DNA from: an uncultured Alteromonadaceae bacterium
GTDB lineage: Bacteria; Pseudomonadota; Gammaproteobacteria; Enterobacterales; Alteromonadaceae
DNA length: 64,000 bases
Assembly: GCA_947503265.1 (NCBI GenBank)
Contig: CANNDC010000001.1
Location: 248,001 to 312,000, forward strand
Direction: 5' to 3'
Shown piece after piece: positions 16,978 to 26,421 of the stretch. Positions within the stretch are counted from its first letter, which is position 1. Each line of letters opens with the position of its first letter. The notes beneath the pieces are model-generated. The model was not told the origin of the DNA. It saw nothing but the letters and a program-made list of their open reading frames with translations, and did no database searches. The translations under genes were made by a program, and so were the position numbers.

Positions 16978-17320
16978 ATTTGTTCATCTATTGCTAATTG
17001 TTGGAATCACCTTAAGTGCGCAGATTGTTGCCAATGAGTTAGTTGATCCGACAAGACCTAAAGGCTTTAGTTCTGGAAGTGTCGGGCCTAATAGTGACAC
17101 ACCAAATTCAAATGTTTTGAAATTGTCTGCCGTCTTTATCAAGTCGACGGGCAAATATGCAGTCATTAATGGAGAGACTGTTGCTGAGGGCCAATCTTGG
17201 AATGGTTATGAATTAACGCGGGTGCATGCTGGTGGCATCGTTCTGAAAAATCAGGACGGTGAGAAAGTAGTGCAGGTTAACAATTTCTCAATTAAAAAAG
17301 ATGCATCGAATGACTTTTAA
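16970..17320 (+). CDS. mshK: MSHA biogenesis protein MshK
   Basis: 116-residue exported protein, in the PilP/GspC-like position. Signal peptide MCKFVHLLLIVGITLSAQIVA, then LVDPTRPKG, the proline motif common to MshK proteins, and a small beta domain (YAVINGETVAEGQSWNGYEL). The ATG at 16970 puts the signal peptide directly at the N-terminus; an ATG at 16955 adds five residues and cannot be excluded. It overlaps the stop codon of mshJ and the start of mshL. Confidence 0.85.
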   Translation: MCKFVHLLLIVGITLSAQIVANELVDPTRPKGFSSGSVGPNSDTPNSNVLKLSAVFIKSTGKYAVINGETVAEGQSWNGYELTRVHAGGIVLKNQDGEKVVQVNNFSIKKDASNDF

Positions 17321-18977
17321 GCAATCTATCTTTATCGGCATGGCAATGATGTTAATCGGCTGTGAATCAACCGAGAAAACTGATCTCGCTCAACAGTCTA
17401 TGGAAGACGCCTTGGCTGGACAAGTCAATGAAATGGATACCAATTCTGAGTTGAAAGACTTAGACGAGCTACCAGATGCAGTTTCTCAATTGTTGGAACC
17501 TGACCAAGACGCTTCCAATGAACCTCTTTTTGGCGTCACCAAATATGATATTAATGCTCAAGACGTTGATGCTCAAAGCTTTTTTGCGGGACTTGTCGGA
17601 GACACGCCGTACAGCATCGCTATCCATCCAGAAGTAACAGGCACGATTAGCCTAAACTTAAAGCAAGTTAGCTTGGATCAAGTATTAAGTTTAGTGTCCG
17701 ATTTGTATGGCTATGATATTCAAAAACGCGAACAGGTTTATCGGGTATTTCCTTCAGGTATGCGTACTGAAACCTTTGCGGTGAATTATTTGCTGATGCA
17801 GCGTGATGGTATGACGCAAAGCAGTATCACGTCAGGAGGTGTGTCTCAAGCAGCCGGGAATAATGGTAATGGTGGTGCTGGGAACAACGGTGTAAACAAT
17901 TTTAGTGGAAATTCTACCAACGGCAACAACATAGGTGGTGGTGGAATGAACGGTTCTATCAACGGAACCAATATCACAACCCAAACCAATACGGATTTTT
18001 GGGCCGATCTACAAGCCACTCTAACCTCTTTAATCGGTTCTGAAGAAGGCCGCAGTGTTATGGTAACCCCACAAGCCGGTTTGGTAACTGTTCGAGCCTT
18101 ACCTTCTGAGATCCGTAGCGTAAGAGACTATCTTAAAATCACTGAAGACATTGTTAAAAGACAAGTCGTGCTTGAAGCAAGAATTATCGAAGTGTCTCTT
18201 AGCGATGAATATCAACAAGGAATTAACTGGAATCAAATTGTTGAAAATAGCGGCAGCACTGAGTTCTCCTTTTCCACAAACGCTGGCACTATCGGAAATG
18301 GAATAACAGCTGCTCTTGGCGGGGTAACTAGCCTTTCTTTCTTTAATCGCGATTTCTCTGGCGTACTTTCTTTATTGTCTACACAAGGCAATGTGCAAGT
18401 GCTTTCCAGCCCTCGTGTAACTGCTACTAACAACCAAAAAGCAGTCATTAAAGTTGGTGACGACGAGTATTTTGTAACTGAAGTATCGAACCAAAATACC
18501 ATTACATCTGGCAGCACCACTGTGACGCCCAATATAGAATTGACCCCTTTCTTCTCTGGTATCGCATTGGATGTTACCCCTCAAATTGATGATCAAGGCG
18601 GTGTGCTTTTACATGTGCATCCATCGGTTATCGAAACGGACGAACAAGAAAAAGTCATCACTTTAAATGAAGAGCGATTCGTATTGCCTTTGGCGCAAAG
18701 CAACATTCGTGAATCTGACACTATTATTCATGCTAATTCAGGTGAAATTGTTGTTATTGGTGGCTTAATGCAATCAATGATCTCTGAACGAGATTCAAAA
18801 ACGCCCTTACTGGGTGATATCCCTATTCTGGGTAACTTATTCAAGAGTAAAAATGATTTTGAGACCAAAAAAGAACTCGTCATTTTGCTCAAACCTACGG
18901 TAGTTGACGCTTCAACCTGGCGTCAGCAGCTTAAACAAAGTCGTGATCAAATGGCGGATTGGCTAAGCGTGGAATAA
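17301..18977 (+). CDS. mshL: MSHA outer-membrane secretin MshL
   Basis: 558-residue secretin that forms the outer-membrane channel of the MSHA pilus. A lipoprotein signal ends in LIGCE, so the protein is probably lipidated at that Cys. An N-terminal STN/N0 domain (FFAGLVGDTPYSIAIHPEV) is followed by a Gly/Asn-rich low-complexity stretch (about 180-226). The secretin core contains VLEARIIEVSLSDEYQQGINW, VLSSPRVTATNNQKA and the C-terminal GEIVVIGGLMQS with PLLGDIPILGNLFKS. A start at the next ATG (17310) is possible. It overlaps mshK by 20 bases. Confidence 0.92.
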   Translation: MHRMTFKQSIFIGMAMMLIGCESTEKTDLAQQSMEDALAGQVNEMDTNSELKDLDELPDAVSQLLEPDQDASNEPLFGVTKYDINAQDVDAQSFFAGLVGDTPYSIAIHPEVTGTISLNLKQVSLDQVLSLVSDLYGYDIQKREQVYRVFPSGMRTETFAVNYLLMQRDGMTQSSITSGGVSQAAGNNGNGGAGNNGVNNFSGNSTNGNNIGGGGMNGSINGTNITTQTNTDFWADLQATLTSLIGSEEGRSVMVTPQAGLVTVRALPSEIRSVRDYLKITEDIVKRQVVLEARIIEVSLSDEYQQGINWNQIVENSGSTEFSFSTNAGTIGNGITAALGGVTSLSFFNRDFSGVLSLLSTQGNVQVLSSPRVTATNNQKAVIKVGDDEYFVTEVSNQNTITSGSTTVTPNIELTPFFSGIALDVTPQIDDQGGVLLHVHPSVIETDEQEKVITLNEERFVLPLAQSNIRESDTIIHANSGEIVVIGGLMQSMISERDSKTPLLGDIPILGNLFKSKNDFETKKELVILLKPTVVDASTWRQQLKQSRDQMADWLSVE

Positions 18978-18981
18978 CACT

Positions 18982-19890
18982 ATGTATTTGTACCATTACG
19001 GTATAAAGGAATTGCCGTTTACTCTAACACCAAACACGAGTTACTTTTTTGGCTTGCCTAGCCACAAGGAAGCTATTGATGTGCTTAGTACGGCACTGAA
19101 AACTGGCGAAGGCTTTATCAAGGTGACCGGCGAAGTCGGTACGGGTAAAACCTTGATTTGCAGAAAGTTACTAAACGAAATTCCTGATAACTTTGTCACT
19201 GCATATGTTCCCAATCCTTATCTCACACCAGCGGAGCTTAGGCGTGCTGTTGCTAGTGAGCTCAATGTTCCTTTGACAGATCATTCTGACCAGCAAGAAT
19301 TTACTCAACGGATTCAGCAGCGGCTTATTCGTCTTCATCAAGAGAATAAGCGCGTGGTGTTAATTATTGATGAAGCACAAGCATTGCCAATTGAAAGCAT
19401 TGAAGCCCTGAGATTGATTACAAATTTGGAAACAGAGTCAAGCAAGCTGCTGCAAGTAGTGCTGTTTGGCCAGCCAGAATTAGATGAAAAACTTGCGTTG
19501 CCTGAATTAAGACAACTCAAACAACGTATTACCTTTTCTTATACCCTCAGATTGATGGATACCGATCAGGTCTTTCAGTATGTTCGTCACCGCATGCAAG
19601 TCTCTGGTTATCGTGGCGCAGAAATTTTTGATCAAGCATGCTGCCGCCTACTTTTTAAAGCGAGCAAAGGTACGCCGAGGATAGTGAACATACTCTGTCA
19701 CAAAGCCTTGATGCTCTGTTACGGAGAAGGTAAACAAAAAGTATCGACCAAGCACATTAAGTTGGCAATCAAAGATACTGAAGCGGCTAGTTTACCTAAT
19801 AATGCTGCAAGCTATTTTCTGGCTTTTGCTTCAATTTGTTTGGTGGGAATATTTATCGCACTTATGTTCTTTAAGGAACAGCTGGTATGA
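18982..19890 (+). CDS. mshM: MSHA biogenesis ATPase MshM (ExeA-like)
   Basis: 302-residue AAA protein of the ExeA/GspA type. Opening GIKELPFTLTPNTSYFF is diagnostic. Walker A is GEVGTGKT (50-57), Walker B is VVLIIDEAQALP. A single membrane helix lies at the extreme C-terminus (about 275-297). ExeA-like ATPases help place the secretin in the cell wall; here the secretin gene is directly upstream (4 bp). Confidence 0.9.
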   Translation: MYLYHYGIKELPFTLTPNTSYFFGLPSHKEAIDVLSTALKTGEGFIKVTGEVGTGKTLICRKLLNEIPDNFVTAYVPNPYLTPAELRRAVASELNVPLTDHSDQQEFTQRIQQRLIRLHQENKRVVLIIDEAQALPIESIEALRLITNLETESSKLLQVVLFGQPELDEKLALPELRQLKQRITFSYTLRLMDTDQVFQYVRHRMQVSGYRGAEIFDQACCRLLFKASKGTPRIVNILCHKALMLCYGEGKQKVSTKHIKLAIKDTEAASLPNNAASYFLAFASICLVGIFIALMFFKEQLV

Positions 19891-20996
19891 GTGTGGTAAA
19901 TAAAATGCTACAAGACTTGGAAACCCGACAAAGTCAGGAAGAACCCCCTACAGCGGATTATGTGCCGCCCAAAAAATCTACTTCCTTGTCTAGGATTGTG
20001 ATTATCGTTTTAGTGTTAGCGTTGATCGCCTTTGCCGCATATTGGTGGTTTTTCGAAAAACAAAAGGATTCTAGTGCTGATGCTGCAAAAGCGCCTGTCT
20101 ATATTTCTGCTCCGACGGAAAGAAAGACTCAAGATACAAGTGCGGTAGCTGCTAAAGAGGATGTTAATAAGCAAATTTCTGCAGAACTTTCCCAAATGAA
20201 TTCGGCTGATTTATCTGAATCCCAGGCGCTAAAACCAGAGGCACCCAAATCAGAGGCTTTAGTAGCATCAGGAACTAGCCTAATTGAACAAGATGATAAG
20301 GTAACTAGTCAGTCAGAGCTCACTTCAAAGTCAAGATTACCAGAAGAATCACAATCACCATTGAATCTCGGTAGGCAAAATATCCCCGCTGCCACCATGG
20401 AAGTGACTACCAGTAAGCAACCAAATAGCAAAGAGGCTTTGAAACAACGAATTCAAGTTGCGTTGCAATTGCAGGACAATAATGAAGCCATTAGTTTGTT
20501 GAATAAGCTGCTAAACATTGAACCAGACAATCAGCCGGCTAGAAAAAAACTCGCTGCGCTGCAATTTGCCAAAGGCAACATAAACGAAGCCAAAAAGATC
20601 ATTCAAGCTGGCATAAATCGTCAACCCGAGGTTAGCGACTATCGATTGATGCTGGCACGGTTATATGTGCAACAAAAAAACACCGATATGGCCCATAAAA
20701 CCCTGATGGGAGCAATGAGCAATGCATCTTCGGAACCTGATTTAATTTCTTATCGAGCTTCATTGGCAAAAAAATTGGAACGTTATGATTTGGCTAAAGA
20801 AGACTACACAGAATTGATTGTTAGCCAGCCTTCAAATGCTAAATGGTGGCTTGGACTGGCAATTTCAGACGAAAAACTCGGTAACTATAAAGCGGCTGTC
20901 TTGGCTTATAAAAAAGCCGATGAGCTAGATCAATTATCTTCAGAGGTGACTAACTTCGTGCGTCAACGACTTGAATATCTGGCAGGTGTTTTATGA
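19887..20996 (+). CDS. mshN: MSHA biogenesis protein MshN (TPR)
   Basis: 369-residue bitopic protein. The N-terminal MSVVNKMLQDLETRQ matches the usual MshN opening. A membrane helix at about 33-53 is followed by a long Ser/Gln/Glu-rich linker and then TPR repeats from about 185 (NKLLNIEPDNQPARKKLAAL; YVQQKNTDMAHKTLMGAMS). Likely a periplasmic scaffold for pilus assembly. ATGA overlaps on both sides. Confidence 0.88.
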   Translation: MSVVNKMLQDLETRQSQEEPPTADYVPPKKSTSLSRIVIIVLVLALIAFAAYWWFFEKQKDSSADAAKAPVYISAPTERKTQDTSAVAAKEDVNKQISAELSQMNSADLSESQALKPEAPKSEALVASGTSLIEQDDKVTSQSELTSKSRLPEESQSPLNLGRQNIPAATMEVTTSKQPNSKEALKQRIQVALQLQDNNEAISLLNKLLNIEPDNQPARKKLAALQFAKGNINEAKKIIQAGINRQPEVSDYRLMLARLYVQQKNTDMAHKTLMGAMSNASSEPDLISYRASLAKKLERYDLAKEDYTELIVSQPSNAKWWLGLAISDEKLGNYKAAVLAYKKADELDQLSSEVTNFVRQRLEYLAGVL

Positions 20997-22753
20997 TGAA
21001 GCCAAAAGCCAAAATTCGTTTAGGTGACTTGCTGGTTCAAAACAATATCATAACTGAACCGCAACTAATGCAAGCACTTTCTTTGCAAAAAGAGTCTGGT
21101 AGAAAGCTGGGCGCAGTTTTAGTAGAACAAAATTTCGTTTCTGAAAACGATTTACTAACCTTCTTGTCGCAGCATTTGGGTGTGCCGCTGATCAACATCT
21201 CTGACTATCGCGTTTCACCGGAACACGTCAAACTTCTACCTGAAGTTCAAGCTCGGCGATTCCGTGCCATTGTGCTAGACGACAAAGGGGATCACCTTTT
21301 AGTTGGTATGAGTGATCCAGCTGATATTAATGGTGTTGATGCACTTACTTCGTTTTTACCCAAGCCTATTGAACTGGCCGTAGTGAGTGAAGGGCAATTG
21401 TTCAATGCTTACGATACCTTTTATCGACGAACAGAAGAAATTGCTTCCTTCGCTCAAGAGCTTGCCGAAGAATATCAGGATACTGAAGATTTCGACTTCA
21501 GCGGTGGGATGCAAGAAGAGCAAGACACGGCTGTTGCTCGCTTACTTCAGTCCATTTTTGAAGATGCAGTGCAAGCTAAGGCGTCTGATATCCATATTGA
21601 GCCCGACGAAGGCATGCTCAGGATACGTCAACGTGTCGATGGTGTTTTGCAAGAAAATATCATCAAAGAAAAAAATATTGCATCAGCCTTAGTGTTACGT
21701 TTGAAATTGATGTCGGGGCTGGATATCTCAGAAAAAAGATTACCGCAAGATGGCCGCTCACAAGTCAAAATAAAAGGCCACATGATAGATGTGCGTATCT
21801 CCACTATGCCCGTGCAAGCAGGCGAATCTGTGGTGATGCGTTTGCTAGACCAGTCGGCTGGCCTTATGACTTTGGATCAAACGGGTATGCCCGGGCCTCT
21901 ATTGCGACGACTGCGTACTCTGCTAAAACGACCTCACGGAATGATCTTGGTTACTGGACCAACAGGGTCGGGTAAAACCACTACACTCTATGGCGCAATG
22001 AGCGAATTAAACAAGCCTGAAACCAAAATTATCACGGTGGAAGATCCCGTTGAGTATCGACTGCCGCGGATTAACCAAGTTCAGACTAACAACAAAATCG
22101 ATCTCACTTTCTCCAATGTGTTGAGGACGACTTTACGTCAAGATCCCGATGTCATTATGGTAGGGGAAATGCGTGATACTGAAACCGTTGAAATTGGCCT
22201 TCGTGGCGCCTTGACGGGGCACTTAGTGTTATCAACCCTACACACCAATGATGCCATCAGTAGTGCTATTCGCCTGCTAGACATGGGAGCACCAGGTTAC
22301 TTGGTGGCCAGTTCGTTAAGAGCGATTATCGCTCAACGCTTGGTACGCAGAATTTGTGACAATTGCAAAACGGACTACCAACCCACTGAAGAAGAATTGT
22401 TTTGGTTATCGAATATAGACTCAAGTGCGAAAAACCTGACTTTTAAACAAGGTTCAGGCTGTCAAAATTGCAACCAGAAAGGCTATCGGGGTCGAGTAGG
22501 GGTATTTGAACTGCTCGAGATGACTGAGGGTATGATGGACGCGCTAAAAGCGTCTGACACAGTTGCCTTTAGTCATGCTGCCCAGAAGAGTCCGAATTAT
22601 GCACCCCTAGCGAGTGTGGCCTTGTCCTATGCCAAGTTAGGGCTCACCACAGTTGAAGAAGTGCTTAGATTAGTAGAAATGGTTGCAGACAGTACCGACA
22701 AATCGGATAAACCCAAAGAAGAAACCGTGAGCGAAGAGAATGGCGCTGTTTGA
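20993..22753 (+). CDS. mshE: MSHA pilus extension ATPase MshE
   Basis: 586-residue GspE/PilB-type ATPase that drives pilus extension. The N-terminal MshEN domain (about 1-150) begins RLGDLLVQNNIITEPQLMQ and has a second copy of the pattern in RKLGAVLVEQNFVS; this paired motif is the known c-di-GMP-binding signature of MshE. Walker A is GPTGSGKTT (about 322-330), the Asp box is VEDPVEYRLP, Walker B is DVIMVGEMRD and the His box is STLHTND. A zinc-binding tetracysteine is seen as CDNC and GCQNC. Starts with ATGATG overlapping the mshN stop. Confidence 0.93.
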   Translation: MMKPKAKIRLGDLLVQNNIITEPQLMQALSLQKESGRKLGAVLVEQNFVSENDLLTFLSQHLGVPLINISDYRVSPEHVKLLPEVQARRFRAIVLDDKGDHLLVGMSDPADINGVDALTSFLPKPIELAVVSEGQLFNAYDTFYRRTEEIASFAQELAEEYQDTEDFDFSGGMQEEQDTAVARLLQSIFEDAVQAKASDIHIEPDEGMLRIRQRVDGVLQENIIKEKNIASALVLRLKLMSGLDISEKRLPQDGRSQVKIKGHMIDVRISTMPVQAGESVVMRLLDQSAGLMTLDQTGMPGPLLRRLRTLLKRPHGMILVTGPTGSGKTTTLYGAMSELNKPETKIITVEDPVEYRLPRINQVQTNNKIDLTFSNVLRTTLRQDPDVIMVGEMRDTETVEIGLRGALTGHLVLSTLHTNDAISSAIRLLDMGAPGYLVASSLRAIIAQRLVRRICDNCKTDYQPTEEELFWLSNIDSSAKNLTFKQGSGCQNCNQKGYRGRVGVFELLEMTEGMMDALKASDTVAFSHAAQKSPNYAPLASVALSYAKLGLTTVEEVLRLVEMVADSTDKSDKPKEETVSEENGAV

Positions 22754-23969
22754 TTACACAGGCCGGACAACCGGCGGCGAATTGACGAGTGGTACGGTGG
22801 AAGCTGTGGATACGTCGACAGCGGCAAAAGTGTTGCAAGGGCGCAATGTCACACCGTTAAATATCGTTCAAACAACCAATAGAAGCGGAAGTAAAGAAGA
22901 ATCTAGTGAAATCAACTTTCTGACACCGAATGTTAGCCTTGAAGATTTAGTGATTTTCACTCGTCAAATGTACTCACTCACTCACGCAGGTATTCCGCTT
23001 TTAAGGGCGGTAAATGGGTTAGCTGAAACTACCAATTCAAAACGTATGTCGGCTGCGCTGCGAGACGTAGTGGATCAGCTAGAAAGAGGCCGAACCTTAT
23101 CCTCTGCGCTGCATCGACATCCTAAAATATTTAACCAACTATTTGTTAGTGTGGTTCACGTTGGAGAAAACACAGGTAAGCTTGACGACGCATTTCTGCA
23201 ACTTTCCGAATACCTGATCCGCGAACAAGAAACTCGTAAGCAAATTAAATCGGCCACGCGCTATCCCATTTTCGTTATTTTAGCGCTAGTCATTGCCTTA
23301 GTTGTGATGAATATTTTTGTGATTCCAATTTTCGCCGATATGTTTAAGAAGTTTGACGCAGAATTGCCATTCATGACCCAACTTTTGTTGGGTATGTCCG
23401 ATTTCTTTATCAACAAGTGGCCGTTAATGCTAATCATGATATTCCTTGTTGTTTTTGGCGTATATCGTTATTTAAAAACAAAGAATGGGCGGTATAAATG
23501 GGACCGGATGCAAATAAAAATGCCGATCATTGGTAGCGTGATAGAGCGTACCTTGTTAGGGCGGTTTGCGCGTAGCTTCTCGATGATGTTGGTGTCGGGT
23601 GTACCTCTGACCACCGCACTGAATTTGGTCGCGGATGCGGTGTCAAATACGTATATGGCAGACAGAATTATTACCATGCGCAGGAGTATAGAAAAAGGTG
23701 AAAGCCTGACTCGTGTTGCTAACAACAGTAAGCTATTTACACCTTTGGTTATGCAAATGATCAGTGTTGGTGAAGAAACCGGAAGGGTTGATGAACTCCT
23801 TGCTGAGGTTGCCGACTATTACGAGCGCGAAGTTGATTACGATTTAAAGAGCTTGACCTCCAAAATAGAGCCGGTGTTGATTGTTATTGTGGCAGTTATG
23901 GTACTGGTATTGGCGTTAGGCATATTTACACCCATGTGGGAAATGATGGGAGCCTATCAAGGTAAATAA
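22740..23969 (+). CDS. mshG: MSHA inner-membrane platform protein MshG (PilC/GspF)
   Basis: 409-residue polytopic protein with two T2SSF domains. The N-terminus MALFDYTGRTTGGELTSGTV is typical; each half carries LTHAGIPLLRAVNGL / LVSGVPLTTALNLV followed by a helix and GENTGKLDD / GEETGRVDELL. Membrane helices at about 170-190, 220-240 and 380-400. It overlaps mshE by 14 bases and partners with it in extension. Confidence 0.93.
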   Translation: MALFDYTGRTTGGELTSGTVEAVDTSTAAKVLQGRNVTPLNIVQTTNRSGSKEESSEINFLTPNVSLEDLVIFTRQMYSLTHAGIPLLRAVNGLAETTNSKRMSAALRDVVDQLERGRTLSSALHRHPKIFNQLFVSVVHVGENTGKLDDAFLQLSEYLIREQETRKQIKSATRYPIFVILALVIALVVMNIFVIPIFADMFKKFDAELPFMTQLLLGMSDFFINKWPLMLIMIFLVVFGVYRYLKTKNGRYKWDRMQIKMPIIGSVIERTLLGRFARSFSMMLVSGVPLTTALNLVADAVSNTYMADRIITMRRSIEKGESLTRVANNSKLFTPLVMQMISVGEETGRVDELLAEVADYYEREVDYDLKSLTSKIEPVLIVIVAVMVLVLALGIFTPMWEMMGAYQGK

Positions 23970-23979
23970 GGTTAATTAA

Positions 23980-24510
23980 GTGGATAAACAGCAAGCGGCA
24001 CAAGAAAGCACAAGATCTTTCTACACCAAGGTAATTACCTTGCTGGTGTTTGTCGGGCTAATGACGAGCTTTATTTACTACTTTAATAATAGTGTGCCAG
24101 ACGTGAAATACGTTGCGATGGAAAATTTGCAACAACGCTTTTCCCAGAGCGTGACAAATTCTCACTGGCAATGGCAGGCAGAAGGGCGACCGAATATGAT
24201 AATGCTAGTGCATTATGAACCTGACCCAGACAAGAATAACCAGCCTGTGGAAAGAGATAGACGGCCAATAGCTATGGGTTTAAACGGCTATCCACGCGCA
24301 GAGCCAAGCAGCGAAGGCTGCGGCAAGCTTTGGCAAATGATTTTAAATATGCCTTTGGAAGTGGAGAGCTTTAAGGTGTTTGCGGAATATTTCGCAGACC
24401 CAGATGAAGAAGACAATCTTGATCAAGCGAAATGTCGCTTTCGGCTATCGGTGGGGCCTAGTTTTGAGTATTTCCTCGCCAACGGACAGGTCAGCTCGCT
24501 AAGTAGGTAA
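23980..24510 (+). CDS. mshF: MSHA biogenesis protein MshF
   Basis: 176-residue bitopic protein; one membrane helix at about 20-40 (VITLLVFVGLMTSFIYYF) and a periplasmic domain. The call rests on its place between mshG and mshB, its topology and its size, plus the internal GCGKLWQMIL and CRFRL segments. It begins at a GTG (23980), 10 bases after the mshG stop; no in-frame ATG gives a better N-terminus. Confidence 0.82.
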   Translation: MDKQQAAQESTRSFYTKVITLLVFVGLMTSFIYYFNNSVPDVKYVAMENLQQRFSQSVTNSHWQWQAEGRPNMIMLVHYEPDPDKNNQPVERDRRPIAMGLNGYPRAEPSSEGCGKLWQMILNMPLEVESFKVFAEYFADPDEEDNLDQAKCRFRLSVGPSFEYFLANGQVSSLSR

Positions 24511-24569
24511 TGAATTGTGAACCGTATTTACACTAATTTTGACGATGTAAGAATCAAAGGGGCAAGAAA

Positions 24570-25181
24570 ATGAAGATCCTTCGCACGACCTCTAAAAATC
24601 AATCGGGTTTTACCCTAATTGAACTTGTTGTGGTGGTTATTCTGTTGGGATTACTCGCAGCGACTGCGTTACCCAGAATGCTGGATATGACTGAAAAAGC
24701 TGAGGATGCCACAGTTGAAGGCGTCGCCGGTGGGTTTGCTTCAGGCGTGAGTTTAGTTAGAGCGCAATGGGAAGTGGAAGGGCGACCGGAAGAAAACTTC
24801 GGTGAGAATAGCACGGCAGTTGTGCTTGATGGTATTCAAGTCGGCATAGATAAAGACTCTGGTTACCCCACAGGGCAGCTCAGCAATGATGCTAGCAGTG
24901 AAGACGATAGTATTACGAATCTTGATTGCGAAAGTATCTTTAATCTTATTTTACAAAGCGCGCCAACTATCTCTTCTGATTTTTCACAACGGCCCTTTGA
25001 CGATTTTCGGTACTTTACCGGAGCCAGAGAAGGCGCAGGGTCTGGGGGGAATGACATTTGTTTTTATTACCTGACCCAAACTATTAAAAATCGCACAGTT
25101 CAACCCACAGACGACTCCGTAGGAAACGGTTTTATTTATGATCCAAGGATCGGTCAGATCATTGTTTTTAGCAACAACTAG
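24570..25181 (+). CDS. mshB: MSHA minor pilin MshB
   Basis: 203-residue type IV prepilin-like protein. Leader MKILRTTSKNQSG is cut before FTLIELVVVVILLG, with Glu5 of the mature helix present. The C-terminal domain has a cysteine pair (DCESIF and NDICFYYL). GGGGCAAG precedes the ATG by about 5 bases. First of five prepilin genes in a row. Confidence 0.9.
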   Translation: MKILRTTSKNQSGFTLIELVVVVILLGLLAATALPRMLDMTEKAEDATVEGVAGGFASGVSLVRAQWEVEGRPEENFGENSTAVVLDGIQVGIDKDSGYPTGQLSNDASSEDDSITNLDCESIFNLILQSAPTISSDFSQRPFDDFRYFTGAREGAGSGGNDICFYYLTQTIKNRTVQPTDDSVGNGFIYDPRIGQIIVFSNN

Positions 25182-25295
25182 TGGCAACCAAGACATAACA
25201 AGGTATTCAAAAACATACTTGAAATAGCAAGTTAAGTCTTTAAAAAATAAACAATTATTGAGATTATAAACGTTCAACAAACCGAGGATATACCC

Positions 25296-25817
25296 ATGCA
25301 GCAACGTGGCTTTACATTAATAGAATTGATCATTGTGATCGTGATCTTAGGGATCTTGGCTGTGACAGCAGCACCGAGATTTATCGATTTGAGTGGAGAT
25401 GCAACCGCATCAACTCTGCAAGGCGCTCGCGCAGCATTGCAAAGTGGTTCGCAACTTGTTTATGCACGCTCAGCAATAGCTGGAGAGCAGAAAACAGCCG
25501 CCGCTGGCACTTCTGATTCACAAGTGGCAGTGGGAGGGCAAAATATAGAAACCGACTTTGGTTACCCAGATGCTGAGACGGCCAGCGCGACCAATTTAGT
25601 GGCTTGGGTGCAAATTACCTTGGGTACTGATGGTGATTTCGTTTTTATCGCTGGTAATGCCGATGCTGATACGCCTGCCTTGGGTGCATTTGGTTTAGTG
25701 CCATCAGCCATATCGTCAGGTTATGATTTTTCGTCTGATGAGTGCCATGTAGTTTACACAGAGGCTACAGACGCTAACTCAACGCCAGTAGTGACAGCTT
25801 CTACAGCGGGTTGTTAA
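25296..25817 (+). CDS. mshA: MSHA major pilin MshA
   Basis: 173-residue prepilin with a very short leader (MQQRG) before [18 protein letters not shown]; Glu5 present. The mature protein has an Ala/Gly/Thr-rich globular domain and a C-terminal disulfide pair (DECHVVY and the terminal GC). Position and size match the main MSHA subunit. It has its own 114-base upstream gap and a GAGG Shine-Dalgarno, so a separate promoter for higher expression is likely. Confidence 0.9.
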   Translation: MQQRGFTLIELIIVIVILGILAVTAAPRFIDLSGDATASTLQGARAALQSGSQLVYARSAIAGEQKTAAAGTSDSQVAVGGQNIETDFGYPDAETASATNLVAWVQITLGTDGDFVFIAGNADADTPALGAFGLVPSAISSGYDFSSDECHVVYTEATDANSTPVVTASTAGC

Positions 25818-25869
25818 TCACTCGCTACCTTGCCCATGATAATGTGGCGAACGAGAGCCCTAAAATGCA

Positions 25870-26421
25870 ATGGTGATCTTATCTGCTAGTCATCGCCCTA
25901 ACAATCTAGCCGGCTTTACATTAGTAGAGCTGGTGGTTGTTATTGTGTTGTTGGGTGCGTTGGCTGTCTTCATTGCACCGCGAATTCAAGGCACAGATGG
26001 CGTAGCAAACTACGTTTACCAAGACAGGCTAATTTCTGCGTTGCGAACTATGCAACAAAGAGCAATGAACGATACCCGAACGGGGTTTTGCTTTCAGATA
26101 AACGTTACCACGGGTTCTAGTTCATCGTTTGGACCTCCCACCCTTGATTACAGCAGTGGAAACGAGGCCACAACGTGTGATACTGCGATAACAATTAATG
26201 ATGATACGCAATTCCTGACTGCCAGCGAAGATGAAATGGCCGCAGACGGTATCACTATTTCTTTCGATGATATGTCGACTTCTAAAAGTATCGGATTTGA
26301 CAATGCAGGTTGTCCTATCAGTGGTGCTGCGTGTAGTACGGATATTCAAATTGAGATTGGCGGTGACGACAGCGTATTTGTTTGCGTAGAGTCTCAAGGA
26401 TATATTCATGCCTGTCCTTGA
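25870..26421 (+). CDS. mshC: MSHA minor pilin MshC
   Basis: 183-residue prepilin-like protein. Leader MVILSASHRPNNLAG, then FTLVELVVVIVLLGALAV and PRIQGTDG. Cysteines in FCFQINV, TCDTAI, GCPISGAACST and VCVESQ suggest disulfides in the pilin-like head. It overlaps mshD by 14 bases. Confidence 0.88.
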   Translation: MVILSASHRPNNLAGFTLVELVVVIVLLGALAVFIAPRIQGTDGVANYVYQDRLISALRTMQQRAMNDTRTGFCFQINVTTGSSSSFGPPTLDYSSGNEATTCDTAITINDDTQFLTASEDEMAADGITISFDDMSTSKSIGFDNAGCPISGAACSTDIQIEIGGDDSVFVCVESQGYIHACP

